NCBI GenBank assembly: GCA_945948535.1
Contig: CAMFBN010000017.1
Span: 1-46,799, forward strand
Length of the DNA stretch: 46,799 bases
Source: an uncultured Clostridia bacterium
GTDB lineage: Bacteria > Bacillota > Clostridia > Oscillospirales > Oscillospiraceae
Reading direction: 5' to 3'
The notes beneath the pieces are model-generated. The model saw only the letters and a list, made by a program, of their open reading frames with translations. It did not search any database and had not been told where the DNA came from. The position numbers and the translations under genes are program-made. This document shows, in pieces, positions 6,777 to 14,734 of this stretch. Position 1 is the stretch's first letter. Each line of letters begins with the position of its first letter.

Positions 6777-8573
6777 ATGTCCGAAGAAACCGTATTCACC
6801 TTTGAAAACCCCGAGTACCGCAAGACCTACTGGCACACCTGCTCCCACATCATGGCCCAGGCGGTGAAGCGCTTGTGGCCCGAGGTGCAGCTGGCCATCG
6901 GCCCCGCCATCGACGAGGGCTGGTACTACGACTTTGACGCGCCCTTCTCCTTCACCCCCGAGCATCTGACTCAGATCGAGGCGGAGATGAAGAAAATCTG
7001 CAAGGAGCGCATCCGCATCGAGCGCAGCGAGAAGCCCCGGGCCGAGGCTATTGCCTATATGGAAGGCAAAAACGAACCTTACAAGGTAGAACTCATCAAC
7101 GATCTGCCGGAGGATGCCGTAATTTCCTTCTATACTCAGGGCGAGTTCACCGACCTGTGCGCCGGCCCCCATCTGGACCACACCGGCCGGGTCAAGCACA
7201 ACGGCTTCAAGCTCACCAAGTCCTGCGGCGCCTACTGGCGGGGTGACAGTAAGCGCAAGATGCTCCAGAGAATCTATGGCATCGCCTTCCCCAGCAAGGA
7301 CGAGCTGGACGAGTACCTGAAAAAGCAGGAAGAAGCCCTGAAGCGGGACCACAACAAGCTGGGCCGGGAGCTGGAATACTTTACGACGGTTGATGTCATC
7401 GGTCAGGGTCTGCCCATTCTGCTGCCCAAGGGAGCGAGAGTGATTCAGACCCTCCAGCGCTGGGTGGAGGACGAGGAGCAGAAGCGGGGCTATCTTCTGA
7501 CCAAGACCCCTCTGATGGCCAAGTCCGACCTGTACAAAATTTCCGGTCACTGGGATCATTACCTGGACGGCATGTTCGTGCTGGGCGACCCCAACGACGA
7601 GACCAAGGAGTGCTTCGCCCTGCGGCCCATGACCTGCCCGTTCCAGTATCAGGTGTTCCTGAACCGTGCCCGTTCCTACCGTGACCTGCCCATGCGTCTG
7701 GGCGAAACCTCCACCCTGTTCCGCAACGAGGACTCCGGCGAGATGCACGGCCTGATTCGTGTTCGTCAGTTCACCATTTCCGAGGGCCACCTGATTCTCC
7801 GCCCCGACCAGCTGGAGGACGAGTTCCGGGGCTGTCTGGAGCTGGCAAAGTACTGCCTGGACACCGTGGGTATGCTGGACGACTGCACCTTCCGCTTCTC
7901 TCAGTGGGACCCCGCCAACCCCAAGAATAAGTATGAAGGCACCGCAGAGCAGTGGGAGACCGCTCAGGCCGTCATGAAGCAGATTCTGGACGATCTGAAC
8001 GTGGATTACACCATCGGCATCGACGAGGCCGCCTTCTACGGCCCCAAGCTGGACATTCAGTACAAGAACGTCTTCGGCAAGGAGGACACCATCGTCACCA
8101 TCCAGATCGATATGCTGCTGGCAGAGCGCTTCGGCATGGAGTACACCGACGCCGACGGTCAGAAGAAGCGCCCCTATATCATCCACCGCACGTCCCTCGG
8201 CTGCTACGAGCGGACGCTGGCCTACCTGATTGAAAAGTACGCCGGCGCCCTGCCCCTGTGGATGATGCCCACCCAGGTAAAGGTCATGCCCATCACCGAC
8301 CGGGCCCACGAATACGCCAAGGGCCTTGTGGAGAAGCTGAATGCCGTGAACATCCACGCCGAGGGCGACTACCGCAGCGAAAAGCTGGGTTACAAGATCC
8401 GCGAGGCCCAGATGCAGAAGATTCCCTATATGCTGGTGGTCGGCGACCGGGATATAGAGAACGGCACCGTTTCCGTCCGCACCCGCAAGGGCGACGATCT
8501 GGGCGCCATGACCCCCGATGCCTTTATGTCCAAGTGTCTCATGGAGATTGCCTCCAAGAGTAAGGAAGTGTAA
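6777..8573 (+). CDS. thrS: Threonine-tRNA ligase, lacking the N-terminal TGS domain
   Basis: 598 residues from the ATG that follows AAAGGAGG. It opens almost directly with the editing domain: HTCSH at 20-24 and CAGPH at 128-132 supply the metal-binding residues that hydrolyse Ser-tRNA-Thr. The class II catalytic core follows, with the zinc Cys in RPMTCPF (Cys287), motif 2 around FRNEDSGEMHGLIRVRQFT, and motif 3 near PYIIHRTSLGCYERTLAYLIE. A C-terminal anticodon-binding domain completes it. The usual roughly 60-residue ubiquitin-like TGS domain of the 640-residue bacterial enzyme is missing, and no in-frame coding for it lies upstream because the T-box terminator is there. Confidence 0.97.
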   Translation: MSEETVFTFENPEYRKTYWHTCSHIMAQAVKRLWPEVQLAIGPAIDEGWYYDFDAPFSFTPEHLTQIEAEMKKICKERIRIERSEKPRAEAIAYMEGKNEPYKVELINDLPEDAVISFYTQGEFTDLCAGPHLDHTGRVKHNGFKLTKSCGAYWRGDSKRKMLQRIYGIAFPSKDELDEYLKKQEEALKRDHNKLGRELEYFTTVDVIGQGLPILLPKGARVIQTLQRWVEDEEQKRGYLLTKTPLMAKSDLYKISGHWDHYLDGMFVLGDPNDETKECFALRPMTCPFQYQVFLNRARSYRDLPMRLGETSTLFRNEDSGEMHGLIRVRQFTISEGHLILRPDQLEDEFRGCLELAKYCLDTVGMLDDCTFRFSQWDPANPKNKYEGTAEQWETAQAVMKQILDDLNVDYTIGIDEAAFYGPKLDIQYKNVFGKEDTIVTIQIDMLLAERFGMEYTDADGQKKRPYIIHRTSLGCYERTLAYLIEKYAGALPLWMMPTQVKVMPITDRAHEYAKGLVEKLNAVNIHAEGDYRSEKLGYKIREAQMQKIPYMLVVGDRDIENGTVSVRTRKGDDLGAMTPDAFMSKCLMEIASKSKEV

Positions 8574-8579
8574 TCTTTA

Positions 8580-8610
8580 CCGCCTGCCGCGCCTACGGCA
8601 GGCGGTTTTT
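8580..8610 (+). terminator. Terminator of thrS
   Basis: Perfect 10-bp stem CCGCCTGCCG / CGGCAGGCGG with loop CGCCTA, followed by TTTTT, directly after the thrS stop codon. Confidence 0.92.
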
Positions 8611-8686
8611 CCCGTCCTATGTCGCGAACTGAATGACAACGCCCCTCCCTGGACGCATTTTTTTGTAAATAATATCAAAATATGGG

Positions 8687-8715
8687 TTGAATTTAGGCGG
8701 GATATGTGATACGAT
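8687..8715 (+). promoter_or_regulatory. Possible promoter of metF and the acetyl-CoA pathway cluster
   Basis: TTGAAT, 17 bases, TACGAT. The -10 box overlaps an interrupted inverted repeat GATAC...GTATC (8708-8726) that could be an operator; no regulator gene is adjacent. Confidence 0.5.
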
Positions 8716-8801
8716 ATCGTTGTATCGATATGGGGGAAGTGTGCCCATGTGCAGATACGATTCTCACGCCGGATGGGCAGAATGTTTCAGGAGGAACCCG
8801 T

Positions 8802-9737
8802 ATGTCTGTGATAGACGCGCTGAGCAGGCATGACGCCCTCTCCTTCGAGGTGTTTCCTCCCAGGACTGACGCGGGTATGGAGAAGCTGTGCGGCAGCGTC
8901 CTTCCCCAACTGTATTCTCTGCGCCCTGATGCGGTCTCCTGCACCTACAGTGCCGGCGGCGCGGATGTGGGAAAGAATCTGGAGATTCTGGGCCGGGTGG
9001 CGAAAGACGGCAGGTGCCTGCCTGCCACGCACTTCACCTGCATCGGCAATACAGCGCAGAGCGCGAAAGCCCAGCTTCAGACCTATCTGGACAGCGGCAT
9101 CCATTATGTGCTGGCCCTGCGGGGCGATCCGCCTGCCGGCTGGGCCGGTTCCGGCGGCGAGCTGCAATCCGCCGGCGAGCTGGTCACCCTCATCCGTCAG
9201 GAATTCGGCGATGCTTTCACCATCGCGGTAGCAGGCGCGCCCGAGGGCCATCCGGGCAGCCGCTCTCTGGAAGCGGAGATCGCGCTTCTGAAGCAAAAGC
9301 AGGACGGCGGCGCCGACTATATCATCACCCGGCTGTGCTGGGATATGGACGCGTTCCGTTACTGGCTGGACGCCATCCGGGCGGCGGGAATCCGGCTGCC
9401 TGTGGAGGCGAGCGTCATGCCCGTTCTGGATCAGGCCGAGACCATCAGCACGGCCTTCTCCCACGGCGGCAGCGCCATTCCTCAGTCTCTGCGCGAGATC
9501 ATCTCTAAAAACTGGATCTACCCCAACCCCTTCGTAAAAGACCCCTTTGATGCCCGGGCAGAGCAGAAAAAGGCGGACTTCCGAAAGGCCGGGATGGAAT
9601 ACACCGTCCATCAGATTCACGAATATCAGGCCTGCGGTGTAAACGGCATCCACTTGTTCACCCGGAACCGATATGAAGACACGGCCCTGATCGTCAGGGA
9701 ATCCGGCTTACTGGACGGGTTGAAAACTGGAAGTTGA
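8802..9737 (+). CDS. metF: Methylenetetrahydrofolate reductase
   Basis: 311 residues; the ATG follows CAGGAGGA, and the longer frame from 8706 has no ribosome site. The TIM-barrel family signature is clear: SFEVFPPRT near the N-terminus, YTYS-like CTYSAGG, FTCIGN, YVLALRGDPP and the YNPFVKD-like segment late in the protein. It reduces 5,10-methylene-THF to 5-methyl-THF, the last step of the methyl branch of the Wood-Ljungdahl pathway. It leads a cluster that uses this methyl group. No metV-like zinc protein is adjacent. Confidence 0.93.
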   Translation: MSVIDALSRHDALSFEVFPPRTDAGMEKLCGSVLPQLYSLRPDAVSCTYSAGGADVGKNLEILGRVAKDGRCLPATHFTCIGNTAQSAKAQLQTYLDSGIHYVLALRGDPPAGWAGSGGELQSAGELVTLIRQEFGDAFTIAVAGAPEGHPGSRSLEAEIALLKQKQDGGADYIITRLCWDMDAFRYWLDAIRAAGIRLPVEASVMPVLDQAETISTAFSHGGSAIPQSLREIISKNWIYPNPFVKDPFDARAEQKKADFRKAGMEYTVHQIHEYQACGVNGIHLFTRNRYEDTALIVRESGLLDGLKTGS

Positions 9738-9751
9738 AAACTCCGGCTTCA

Positions 9752-9789
9752 CTGTCAACTATCAACTATCAACTATCAACTGTCAACTA
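9752..9789 (+). repeat. Short tandem TCAACTA repeats between metF and cooC
   Basis: About five consecutive copies of a 7-base TCAACTA-like unit, one with TCAACTG, directly before the cooC ribosome site. Similar TTGACAAT-like strings occur at 37433-37457 and 39646-39665. No function is apparent. Confidence 0.7.
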
Positions 9790-9808
9790 ACCATAAGGAG
9801 TATCCATT

Positions 9809-10573
9809 ATGCCTCATACCATTGCTGTTGCCGGTAAGGGCGGTGTGGGTAAAACCACCACCTGCGGCATGCTCATTGATTATCTGTGCAAGAAAAAGAA
9901 CGGCCCCGTGCTTGTGGTGGACGCCGACGCCAATTCCAATCTGAACGAGGTTCTGGGCGTGGAGGTGGAGACCTCTCTGGGCCAGATTCGGGAGGAAATG
10001 GCGCAGGCGGAGCTGAAGGGCACCATCCCCACCGGCATGACCAAGGCGGATTACGCCGAGATGAAATTCAGCCAGGCCCTCATCGAGGACGACGACTTCG
10101 ATATGCTGGTCATGGGCCGTACCCAGGGCAAGGGCTGCTACTGCTACGTCAACGGCGTATTGCAGTCCCAGGTCGCGAAATATGTGCCCAACTATTCCTA
10201 CGTGGTCATGGACAATGAGGCTGGCCTTGAGCACATCGCCCGGGGCACCCTGCCCCATGTGGACACCATGCTGCTGATTTCCGACTGCTCCCGCCGGGGC
10301 GTTCAGGCCGTGGCAAGAGTTGCGGAAATGGTTCAGGAGATGAACCTGAACCCCGGTCAGATGGGCCTCATCATCAACCGTGCCCCCGGCGGCGTGCTGG
10401 ACGCCGGTGTCAAGGCGGAAATCGAGAAGCACGGCTTAAAACTCTTCGGCGTGCTGCCCCAGGACGAAGCGGTGTACCGCTGCGACTGCGACGGTGAGCC
10501 CTCCGCGAAGCTGCCCGAAAACGACCCGATGAAGGTCGCTCTTCGGGGTATTATGCAGTCCATCGGACTGTGA
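9809..10573 (+). CDS. cooC: CooC-like nickel-insertion ATPase for CODH/ACS
   Basis: 254 residues; AAGGAG precedes the ATG. The N-terminus is a deviant P-loop GKGGVGKTT (residues 9-17) of the MinD/ParA/CooC type, followed by VLVVDADANSNLNEVLG. A CYC pair at about residues 110-112 (GKGCYCYVNG) matches the CXC motif that binds metal between CooC subunits, and the VVMDNEAGLEHIARGT segment is typical of this family. Members load nickel into CO dehydrogenase or the acetyl-CoA synthase A-cluster. The position between metF and acsD supports an ACS/CODH maturation role; whether the target is ACS (AcsF-like) or CODH cannot be told. Confidence 0.92.
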   Translation: MPHTIAVAGKGGVGKTTTCGMLIDYLCKKKNGPVLVVDADANSNLNEVLGVEVETSLGQIREEMAQAELKGTIPTGMTKADYAEMKFSQALIEDDDFDMLVMGRTQGKGCYCYVNGVLQSQVAKYVPNYSYVVMDNEAGLEHIARGTLPHVDTMLLISDCSRRGVQAVARVAEMVQEMNLNPGQMGLIINRAPGGVLDAGVKAEIEKHGLKLFGVLPQDEAVYRCDCDGEPSAKLPENDPMKVALRGIMQSIGL

Positions 10574-10577
10574 AAAG

Positions 10578-10653
10578 GAATGTCATTCCGCGCCCTTTCA
10601 GGAATTGCGGATTGCCACACCAGCGACGCCGGTCACTGGTTCGCAATGACATC
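10578..10653. repeat. Dispersed repeat R1, partial copy
   Basis: Reads GAATGTCATTC...CGCAATGACATC, with a central GGATTGCCACACCAG. Its reverse complement matches the ends of the longer R1 copy at 38044-38174 (TGTCATTGCGA, CCAGT...ACTGG, TGGCAATCCG). Confidence 0.75.
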
Positions 10654-10680
10654 TTTATTCGTAAGTGACGCGGGACGTGG

Positions 10681-10708
10681 TTGATTCCTACGTTCTACGC
10701 CCTAATAT
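10681..10708 (+). promoter_or_regulatory. Possible internal promoter for acsD
   Basis: TTGATT, 16 bases, TAATAT, about 35 bases before the acsD start and beyond the repeat that separates it from cooC. Confidence 0.5.
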
Positions 10709-10743
10709 AAACCACTCAAAATCATTCAAGGGGGAAAAACACT

Positions 10744-11685
10744 ATGGCTTTCACACCCAAGACGGCTCCCTTCAGCGGCAAGATCAATGCCGTGACGCTG
10801 GGCACCGGTGACAAGGCAATCGTCATCGGCGGCCAGAACGTGATGCCGTTCTACACCTTCGATGCGCCCATCGAGAACGCTCCCAAGATCGGCATTGAGA
10901 TCTCCGATCTGGCAGCGAACTGGGACGCTCCCGCTCTGAAGGAATTCTACGCGGGCTGCACCACCATGGTCGATTACGCCAAGCGCGCCGAGACCATGCC
11001 CGGCGCCGACTTCCTGTGCCTGCACTTCGAGTCCGCCGATCCCAACGGTGCCAACCGCAGCGTCGCTGACTGCGTCGCCGACGCCAAGGCCGTGGCTGAC
11101 GCAGTGACCATGCCCATCGTCATTATGGGCTGCAAGAACATCGAGAAGGACGGCGAGCTGTTCAGCAAAATCGCCGAGGCCCTGCAGGGCAAGAACATTC
11201 TGGTTCTGTCCGCCCGCAACGAGGACTACAAGACCGTCGGCGCTTCCGTCGCTCTGGCTTACGGTCAGAAGGTCGGCGCTGAAACCGCTGACGACATCAA
11301 CCTGGCCAAGCAGCTGAACATCATGCTGAAGGGCCTGTCCATCAACCCCGAAAACATTGTCATGAACATCGGCACCGCCGCTGTGGGCTATGGCTTCGAG
11401 TACGTGGCCTCCACCCTGGACCGCGTCCGTCTGGCGGCTCTCGCCCAGTCCGATGCCGACCTGCAGATGCCCATTATGTCCCCTGTGTCCCCCGACGCAT
11501 GGAGCGTGAAGGAATCCACTGCCACTGAGGAAGACGAGCCCGCATGGGGCAGCCGGGAAGAGCGCGCCATCGACATGGAAGTGTCCACTGCCGCCGCCAA
11601 CCTGACCGGAGGCGCCGATGCCGTTATCATGCGTCATCCCGCCGCCATCGCCACCATCAAGAAGTTCATTACTGAACTCGTCTAA
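10744..11685 (+). CDS. acsD: CODH/ACS corrinoid iron-sulfur protein, small (delta) subunit
   Basis: 313 residues, the usual length for AcsD/CdhD; AGGGGGAAA precedes the ATG. The protein is a TIM-barrel without Cys clusters and has the family's opening (AVTLGTGDKAIVIGGQNVMPFYTFD), the FLCLHFESADPNGANRS segment and the MGCKNIEKDGELF strand. It pairs with AcsC to carry the cobamide that receives the methyl group from methyl-THF and hands it to acetyl-CoA synthase. It is followed 21 bases later by the acsC-acsE fusion, so the two are certainly one operon. Confidence 0.95.
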   Translation: MAFTPKTAPFSGKINAVTLGTGDKAIVIGGQNVMPFYTFDAPIENAPKIGIEISDLAANWDAPALKEFYAGCTTMVDYAKRAETMPGADFLCLHFESADPNGANRSVADCVADAKAVADAVTMPIVIMGCKNIEKDGELFSKIAEALQGKNILVLSARNEDYKTVGASVALAYGQKVGAETADDINLAKQLNIMLKGLSINPENIVMNIGTAAVGYGFEYVASTLDRVRLAALAQSDADLQMPIMSPVSPDAWSVKESTATEEDEPAWGSREERAIDMEVSTAAANLTGGADAVIMRHPAAIATIKKFITELV

Positions 11686-11706
11686 TTCGGAAGGAGGATA
11701 CATACA

Positions 11707-13977
11707 ATGGCTTTGAAGGGTCTTGACATTTTTAAGCTGTCTCCTAAGAAGAACTGTAAGGAGTGCGGCAGCCCCACCTGTATGGCATTCTGCATGAAGG
11801 TGGCGCAGGGCGCTGTTTCCATCGACAAGTGCCCCTACTTCTCTGACGACGCGAAGGCGATGCTCAACGAGCAGACCGCGCCTCCCATGAAGACCATCAC
11901 CGTCGGCAGCCACAAGCTGGGCGGCGAGACTGTCCTGTACCGTCACGAGAAGACTCTGGTCAACAAGAATCTGTACGCTGTCGCCGTTGGCACCAGCCTG
12001 TCCGCCGAGGAGGCCGATAAGAAGCTGGCTGATCTGCAGAAGGTCGATTACGAGCGTATCGGCGAGCGTATGTACGTCGAGTTCGTGTTCGTCGCCAACA
12101 CCCAGTCCGACCCCGCCGTCTACGCCGCGCTGGTCGAGAAGGCCGCCGCTACCGGCCGCGATCTGGTTCTGGAGTGCTGGGATGTGGAGTGCGCCAAGGC
12201 CGCTCTGGCTGTTGCCGGCAAGAACGTGATTCTGGACGGCGCTACCCCCGACAACTGGGAGGCCATGAACGAACTGGCCACCGCCAACGGCGTGGCGCTG
12301 GGCGTCTCCGCCGGCACCCTGTCCGACCTGTACGACACCGTGAAGAAGCTGGAAGGCAAGGGCAACAAGAACCTGGTTCTGGACGTCACCGGCAAGACCG
12401 CCAAGGAGACGCTGGCCAATGCCGTTCTGGTTCGCCGCACCGCCATCAAGGACGGCGACCGCTCCTTCGGTTACCCCTCCATCGTGAACATCGCCCGTCT
12501 GGCTAAGGGTGACGACCACCTGCAGACCGCCTACGCTTCCATGTTCACCGAGAAGTACGGCTCCATCCTGGTCATGGAGCACATGACCTACGCTCAGGCT
12601 CTGCCTCTGTACGGCCTGCGTCAGAACATCTTCACCGATCCTCAGAAGCCCATGAAGGTGGAAGCCAAGATCTACCCCCTGAACGGCGCCGACGAGAACA
12701 GCCCCTGCGCTCTGACCGTGGACTTCGCTCTGACCTACTTCCTGGTTTCCGGCGAACTGGAGCGCTCCAACCAGCCCGTGAACCTGATTATCACCGACGC
12801 TTCCGGTATGTCCGTTCTGACCGCCTGGGCCGCCGGTAAGTTCTCCTCCACCACCGTCAAGAAGACCTTCGAGGAGCTGGACGTTGCGAACAAGATCAAG
12901 AACCGCACCCTGATCATCCCCGGCAAGGTCGCCGTCATGAAGGGTGAGATTCAGGAGAAGCTGCCCGGCTGGAACGTGGTCGTCGGTCCTCTGGAGGCCG
13001 TTCAGCTGCCCAAGTACATGAAGGACAAGGAGTACGAGGCCGCCGCCAAGGCCGCCGCTGCTGAGAACGCCGCCAAGGCTGCCACCACCGTGGAAGTCAA
13101 GGAGCTGTCCTTCGACGAGCTGCTGGCTACCAAGGTTCCCGAGATCAAGGTCGTGGACATGGGCGTCAAGTACAAGGGCCACAACCCCGAGTCCCCCACC
13201 TTCGTCACCATCGGCGAGCGTATCCACTGCATCGCTCCCTCCATCCGCAAGGCTATGGACGAGCGGGATCCCGAGCCCATCCTGAAGCGTGCCGCTGAGC
13301 AGATCGCTGCCGGTGCCACCTATCTGGACGTCAACATCGGACCTGCCGAGAAGGACGGCCCCGAGCGCATGATGTGGGCTGTCAAGCTGCTGCAGGAGAA
13401 CTTCAACAACGTGCCTCTGGCTCTGGATACCGCCAACAAGCGGGCCATCGAAGCCGGTATCAAGGTCTACAACCGCACCAACGGCAAGCCCATCGTCAAC
13501 TCCGCTGACGCCGGCTCCCGTATCTCCTACATCGACCTGGCCGCTGCTAACGACGCCATCTGTATCGCCCTGTGCTCTGCCGACGGAATTGCCAAGGACA
13601 ACGAGGAGCGTATGAAGCACTGCCACAACATGCTGGAGCGCGGCATGAGCCTGGGCATGGAAGCTACCGACCTGTGGTTCGACCCCCTGTTCCTGGTTGT
13701 CAAGGGTATGCAGGACAAGCAGATGGAGGTTCTGGAAGCCATCAAGCTGTTCTCCAACGAGGGTCTGAAGTCCACCGGCGGTCTGTCCAACAACTCTAAC
13801 GGCGCGCCCAAGACCGTCCGTCCCATCATGGACTCCGCTCTGGTGGCCATGTGCATGATGCAGGGTCTGACCTCCGCCATCGTCAACCCCAACGACCTGC
13901 GCCTGATGGAGACCATCAAGTCCTGCGACATCTTCAAGAACCACGTCCTGTACTCCGACTCCTACCTGGATCTTTAA
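11707..13977 (+). CDS. Fused corrinoid iron-sulfur protein large subunit and methyl-THF:corrinoid methyltransferase (AcsC-AcsE)
   Basis: 756 residues after AAGGAGG. Residues 1 to about 438 are a complete AcsC/CdhE gamma subunit: the N-terminal [4Fe-4S] motif has Cys17, Cys20, Cys25 and Cys42, then a TIM barrel, and a C-terminal cobalamin-binding part ending in GWNVVVGPLEA. An Ala/Lys/Glu-rich linker follows at about 439-498. Residues 499 to the end are a complete AcsE pterin-binding methyltransferase, with FVTIGERIHCIAPSIRKA, YLDVNIGPAEKDG, LALDT, INSADA and LSNNSNGAPKTVRP. In Moorella these are separate 446- and 262-residue proteins. There is no stop or frameshift at the joint, and base composition is even across it. 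The chain should accept methyl from methyl-THF and bind the cobamide that takes it up. Confidence 0.95.
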   Translation: MALKGLDIFKLSPKKNCKECGSPTCMAFCMKVAQGAVSIDKCPYFSDDAKAMLNEQTAPPMKTITVGSHKLGGETVLYRHEKTLVNKNLYAVAVGTSLSAEEADKKLADLQKVDYERIGERMYVEFVFVANTQSDPAVYAALVEKAAATGRDLVLECWDVECAKAALAVAGKNVILDGATPDNWEAMNELATANGVALGVSAGTLSDLYDTVKKLEGKGNKNLVLDVTGKTAKETLANAVLVRRTAIKDGDRSFGYPSIVNIARLAKGDDHLQTAYASMFTEKYGSILVMEHMTYAQALPLYGLRQNIFTDPQKPMKVEAKIYPLNGADENSPCALTVDFALTYFLVSGELERSNQPVNLIITDASGMSVLTAWAAGKFSSTTVKKTFEELDVANKIKNRTLIIPGKVAVMKGEIQEKLPGWNVVVGPLEAVQLPKYMKDKEYEAAAKAAAAENAAKAATTVEVKELSFDELLATKVPEIKVVDMGVKYKGHNPESPTFVTIGERIHCIAPSIRKAMDERDPEPILKRAAEQIAAGATYLDVNIGPAEKDGPERMMWAVKLLQENFNNVPLALDTANKRAIEAGIKVYNRTNGKPIVNSADAGSRISYIDLAAANDAICIALCSADGIAKDNEERMKHCHNMLERGMSLGMEATDLWFDPLFLVVKGMQDKQMEVLEAIKLFSNEGLKSTGGLSNNSNGAPKTVRPIMDSALVAMCMMQGLTSAIVNPNDLRLMETIKSCDIFKNHVLYSDSYLDL

Positions 13978-13978
13978 G

Positions 13979-14056
13979 GTCGGCAGGGCCGACAGCCAAT
14001 GCGTGCCTGGGTGGTATGTAATCGTTACACCACTGGGCAGTGCTCGGTATCGGTAC
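13979..14056. repeat. Dispersed repeat R2, copy 1
   Basis: A small palindrome (GTCGGCAGGGCCGAC), then CAATGCGTGC, TGTAATCGTTACACCA and GGGCAGTGCTCGGTATCG. The same blocks recur in the same order at 16862-16938, and partly at 16976-17006 and 36146-36220. No gene lies in the 13978-14210 gap. Confidence 0.8.
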
Positions 14057-14070
14057 AGAGTACATAGCAG

Positions 14071-14135
14071 AGCATGTCATTGCGTGCCGGTGGTGCTTCG
14101 CGCAGACTGGCGTAGCGATCTCCTGCTTATTGCTA
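14071..14135. repeat. Dispersed repeat R1, partial copy
   Basis: ATGTCATTGCGTGCCGG...CAGACTGGCGTAGCGATCTCC resembles the left half of the R1 copy at 38044-38174 (CATTGCGAGCC...CAGACTGGCGTGGCAATCC). Confidence 0.65.
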
Positions 14136-14210
14136 ACAAGCCCTAGCATTTATGGCTGGGAGGGAACCTCCCTCCCAGCCACTTTGCATTTTATCCGAAA
14201 GGAAGATGCT

Positions 14211-14645
14211 ATGACCCCCAGCCAACTGGGCATTCTGGCAGCCGTGCTTCTGGTACTGCTGCTGGCAATCCGATCCGACCCGCGCAAGCGCCGGGAGCGA
14301 AGAGCGCGGGATTTCACCCGCACATTGGAAACCGCCCTGCTGCCGAAGGAGACCGTGAAGGTCATCTGCCAGCAGAAAAAGGGCCGGTGGATTCTGACCA
14401 ATAAGCGGCTGCTTTTGGAGGAAAAAGGCGGCTTTCACGCCGTTCCTCTGGACAAAATCAAGTCGATTCAGGGCAAAAACGCCGCCGGCAACCGCACCAC
14501 TGCCCCGGCAAACATGGTCAGCCTTACCGCGAAAGCGGACAAGGACTATTCCATTCAAAATACCAACGACCAGTTCCCGGAACTGGCAAAGCTTCTTCAA
14601 GCAGAGCAGAAAAAGAGAAAGAAAAAAGCGGAGAACCGGAAATAA
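14211..14645 (+). CDS. Membrane-anchored PH/GRAM-like protein of unknown function
   Basis: 144 residues starting MTPSQLGILAAVLLVLLLA; GAAAGGAAG precedes the ATG. One N-terminal membrane helix is followed by a basic stretch (DPRKRRERRARD), then KGRWILTNKRLLLEEKGGFHAVPLDKIKSI, which is the TNKRLL pattern of bacterial PH-like/GRAM domains. The C-terminus is highly basic (KKRKKKAENRK). The gene lies inside the acetyl-CoA pathway cluster between acsC-acsE and acsB, but repeat R2 and R1 copies precede it and nothing links it to the pathway by sequence. Its function is unknown. Confidence 0.75.
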   Translation: MTPSQLGILAAVLLVLLLAIRSDPRKRRERRARDFTRTLETALLPKETVKVICQQKKGRWILTNKRLLLEEKGGFHAVPLDKIKSIQGKNAAGNRTTAPANMVSLTAKADKDYSIQNTNDQFPELAKLLQAEQKKRKKKAENRK

Positions 14646-14734
14646 CTCCACACTCCACACTAAATAAAACGGTATATTCAGCCCTCTGGGCTCCATATAA
14701 ATCCTTTTTGCATTATAATTTGGGAGGAATTTCA

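Noticed and set aside
9752..9789. TCAACTA repeats as binding sites for a pathway regulator
   Set aside because: Similar AT-rich strings occur before unrelated genes (37433-37457, 39646-39665), so simple-sequence slippage is the better explanation.
10726..13944. A very long minus-strand open frame (over 1000 codons)
   Set aside because: It is antisense to acsD and acsC-acsE, is full of Gly/Val/His/Gln in the way codon-biased antisense frames are, and has no ribosome site or family resemblance.
14714..14719. TATAAT close to the acsB start as a promoter
   Set aside because: It lies only about 15 bases before the start codon and the ribosome site overlaps the expected transcription start, and there is no -35 box at the right distance.
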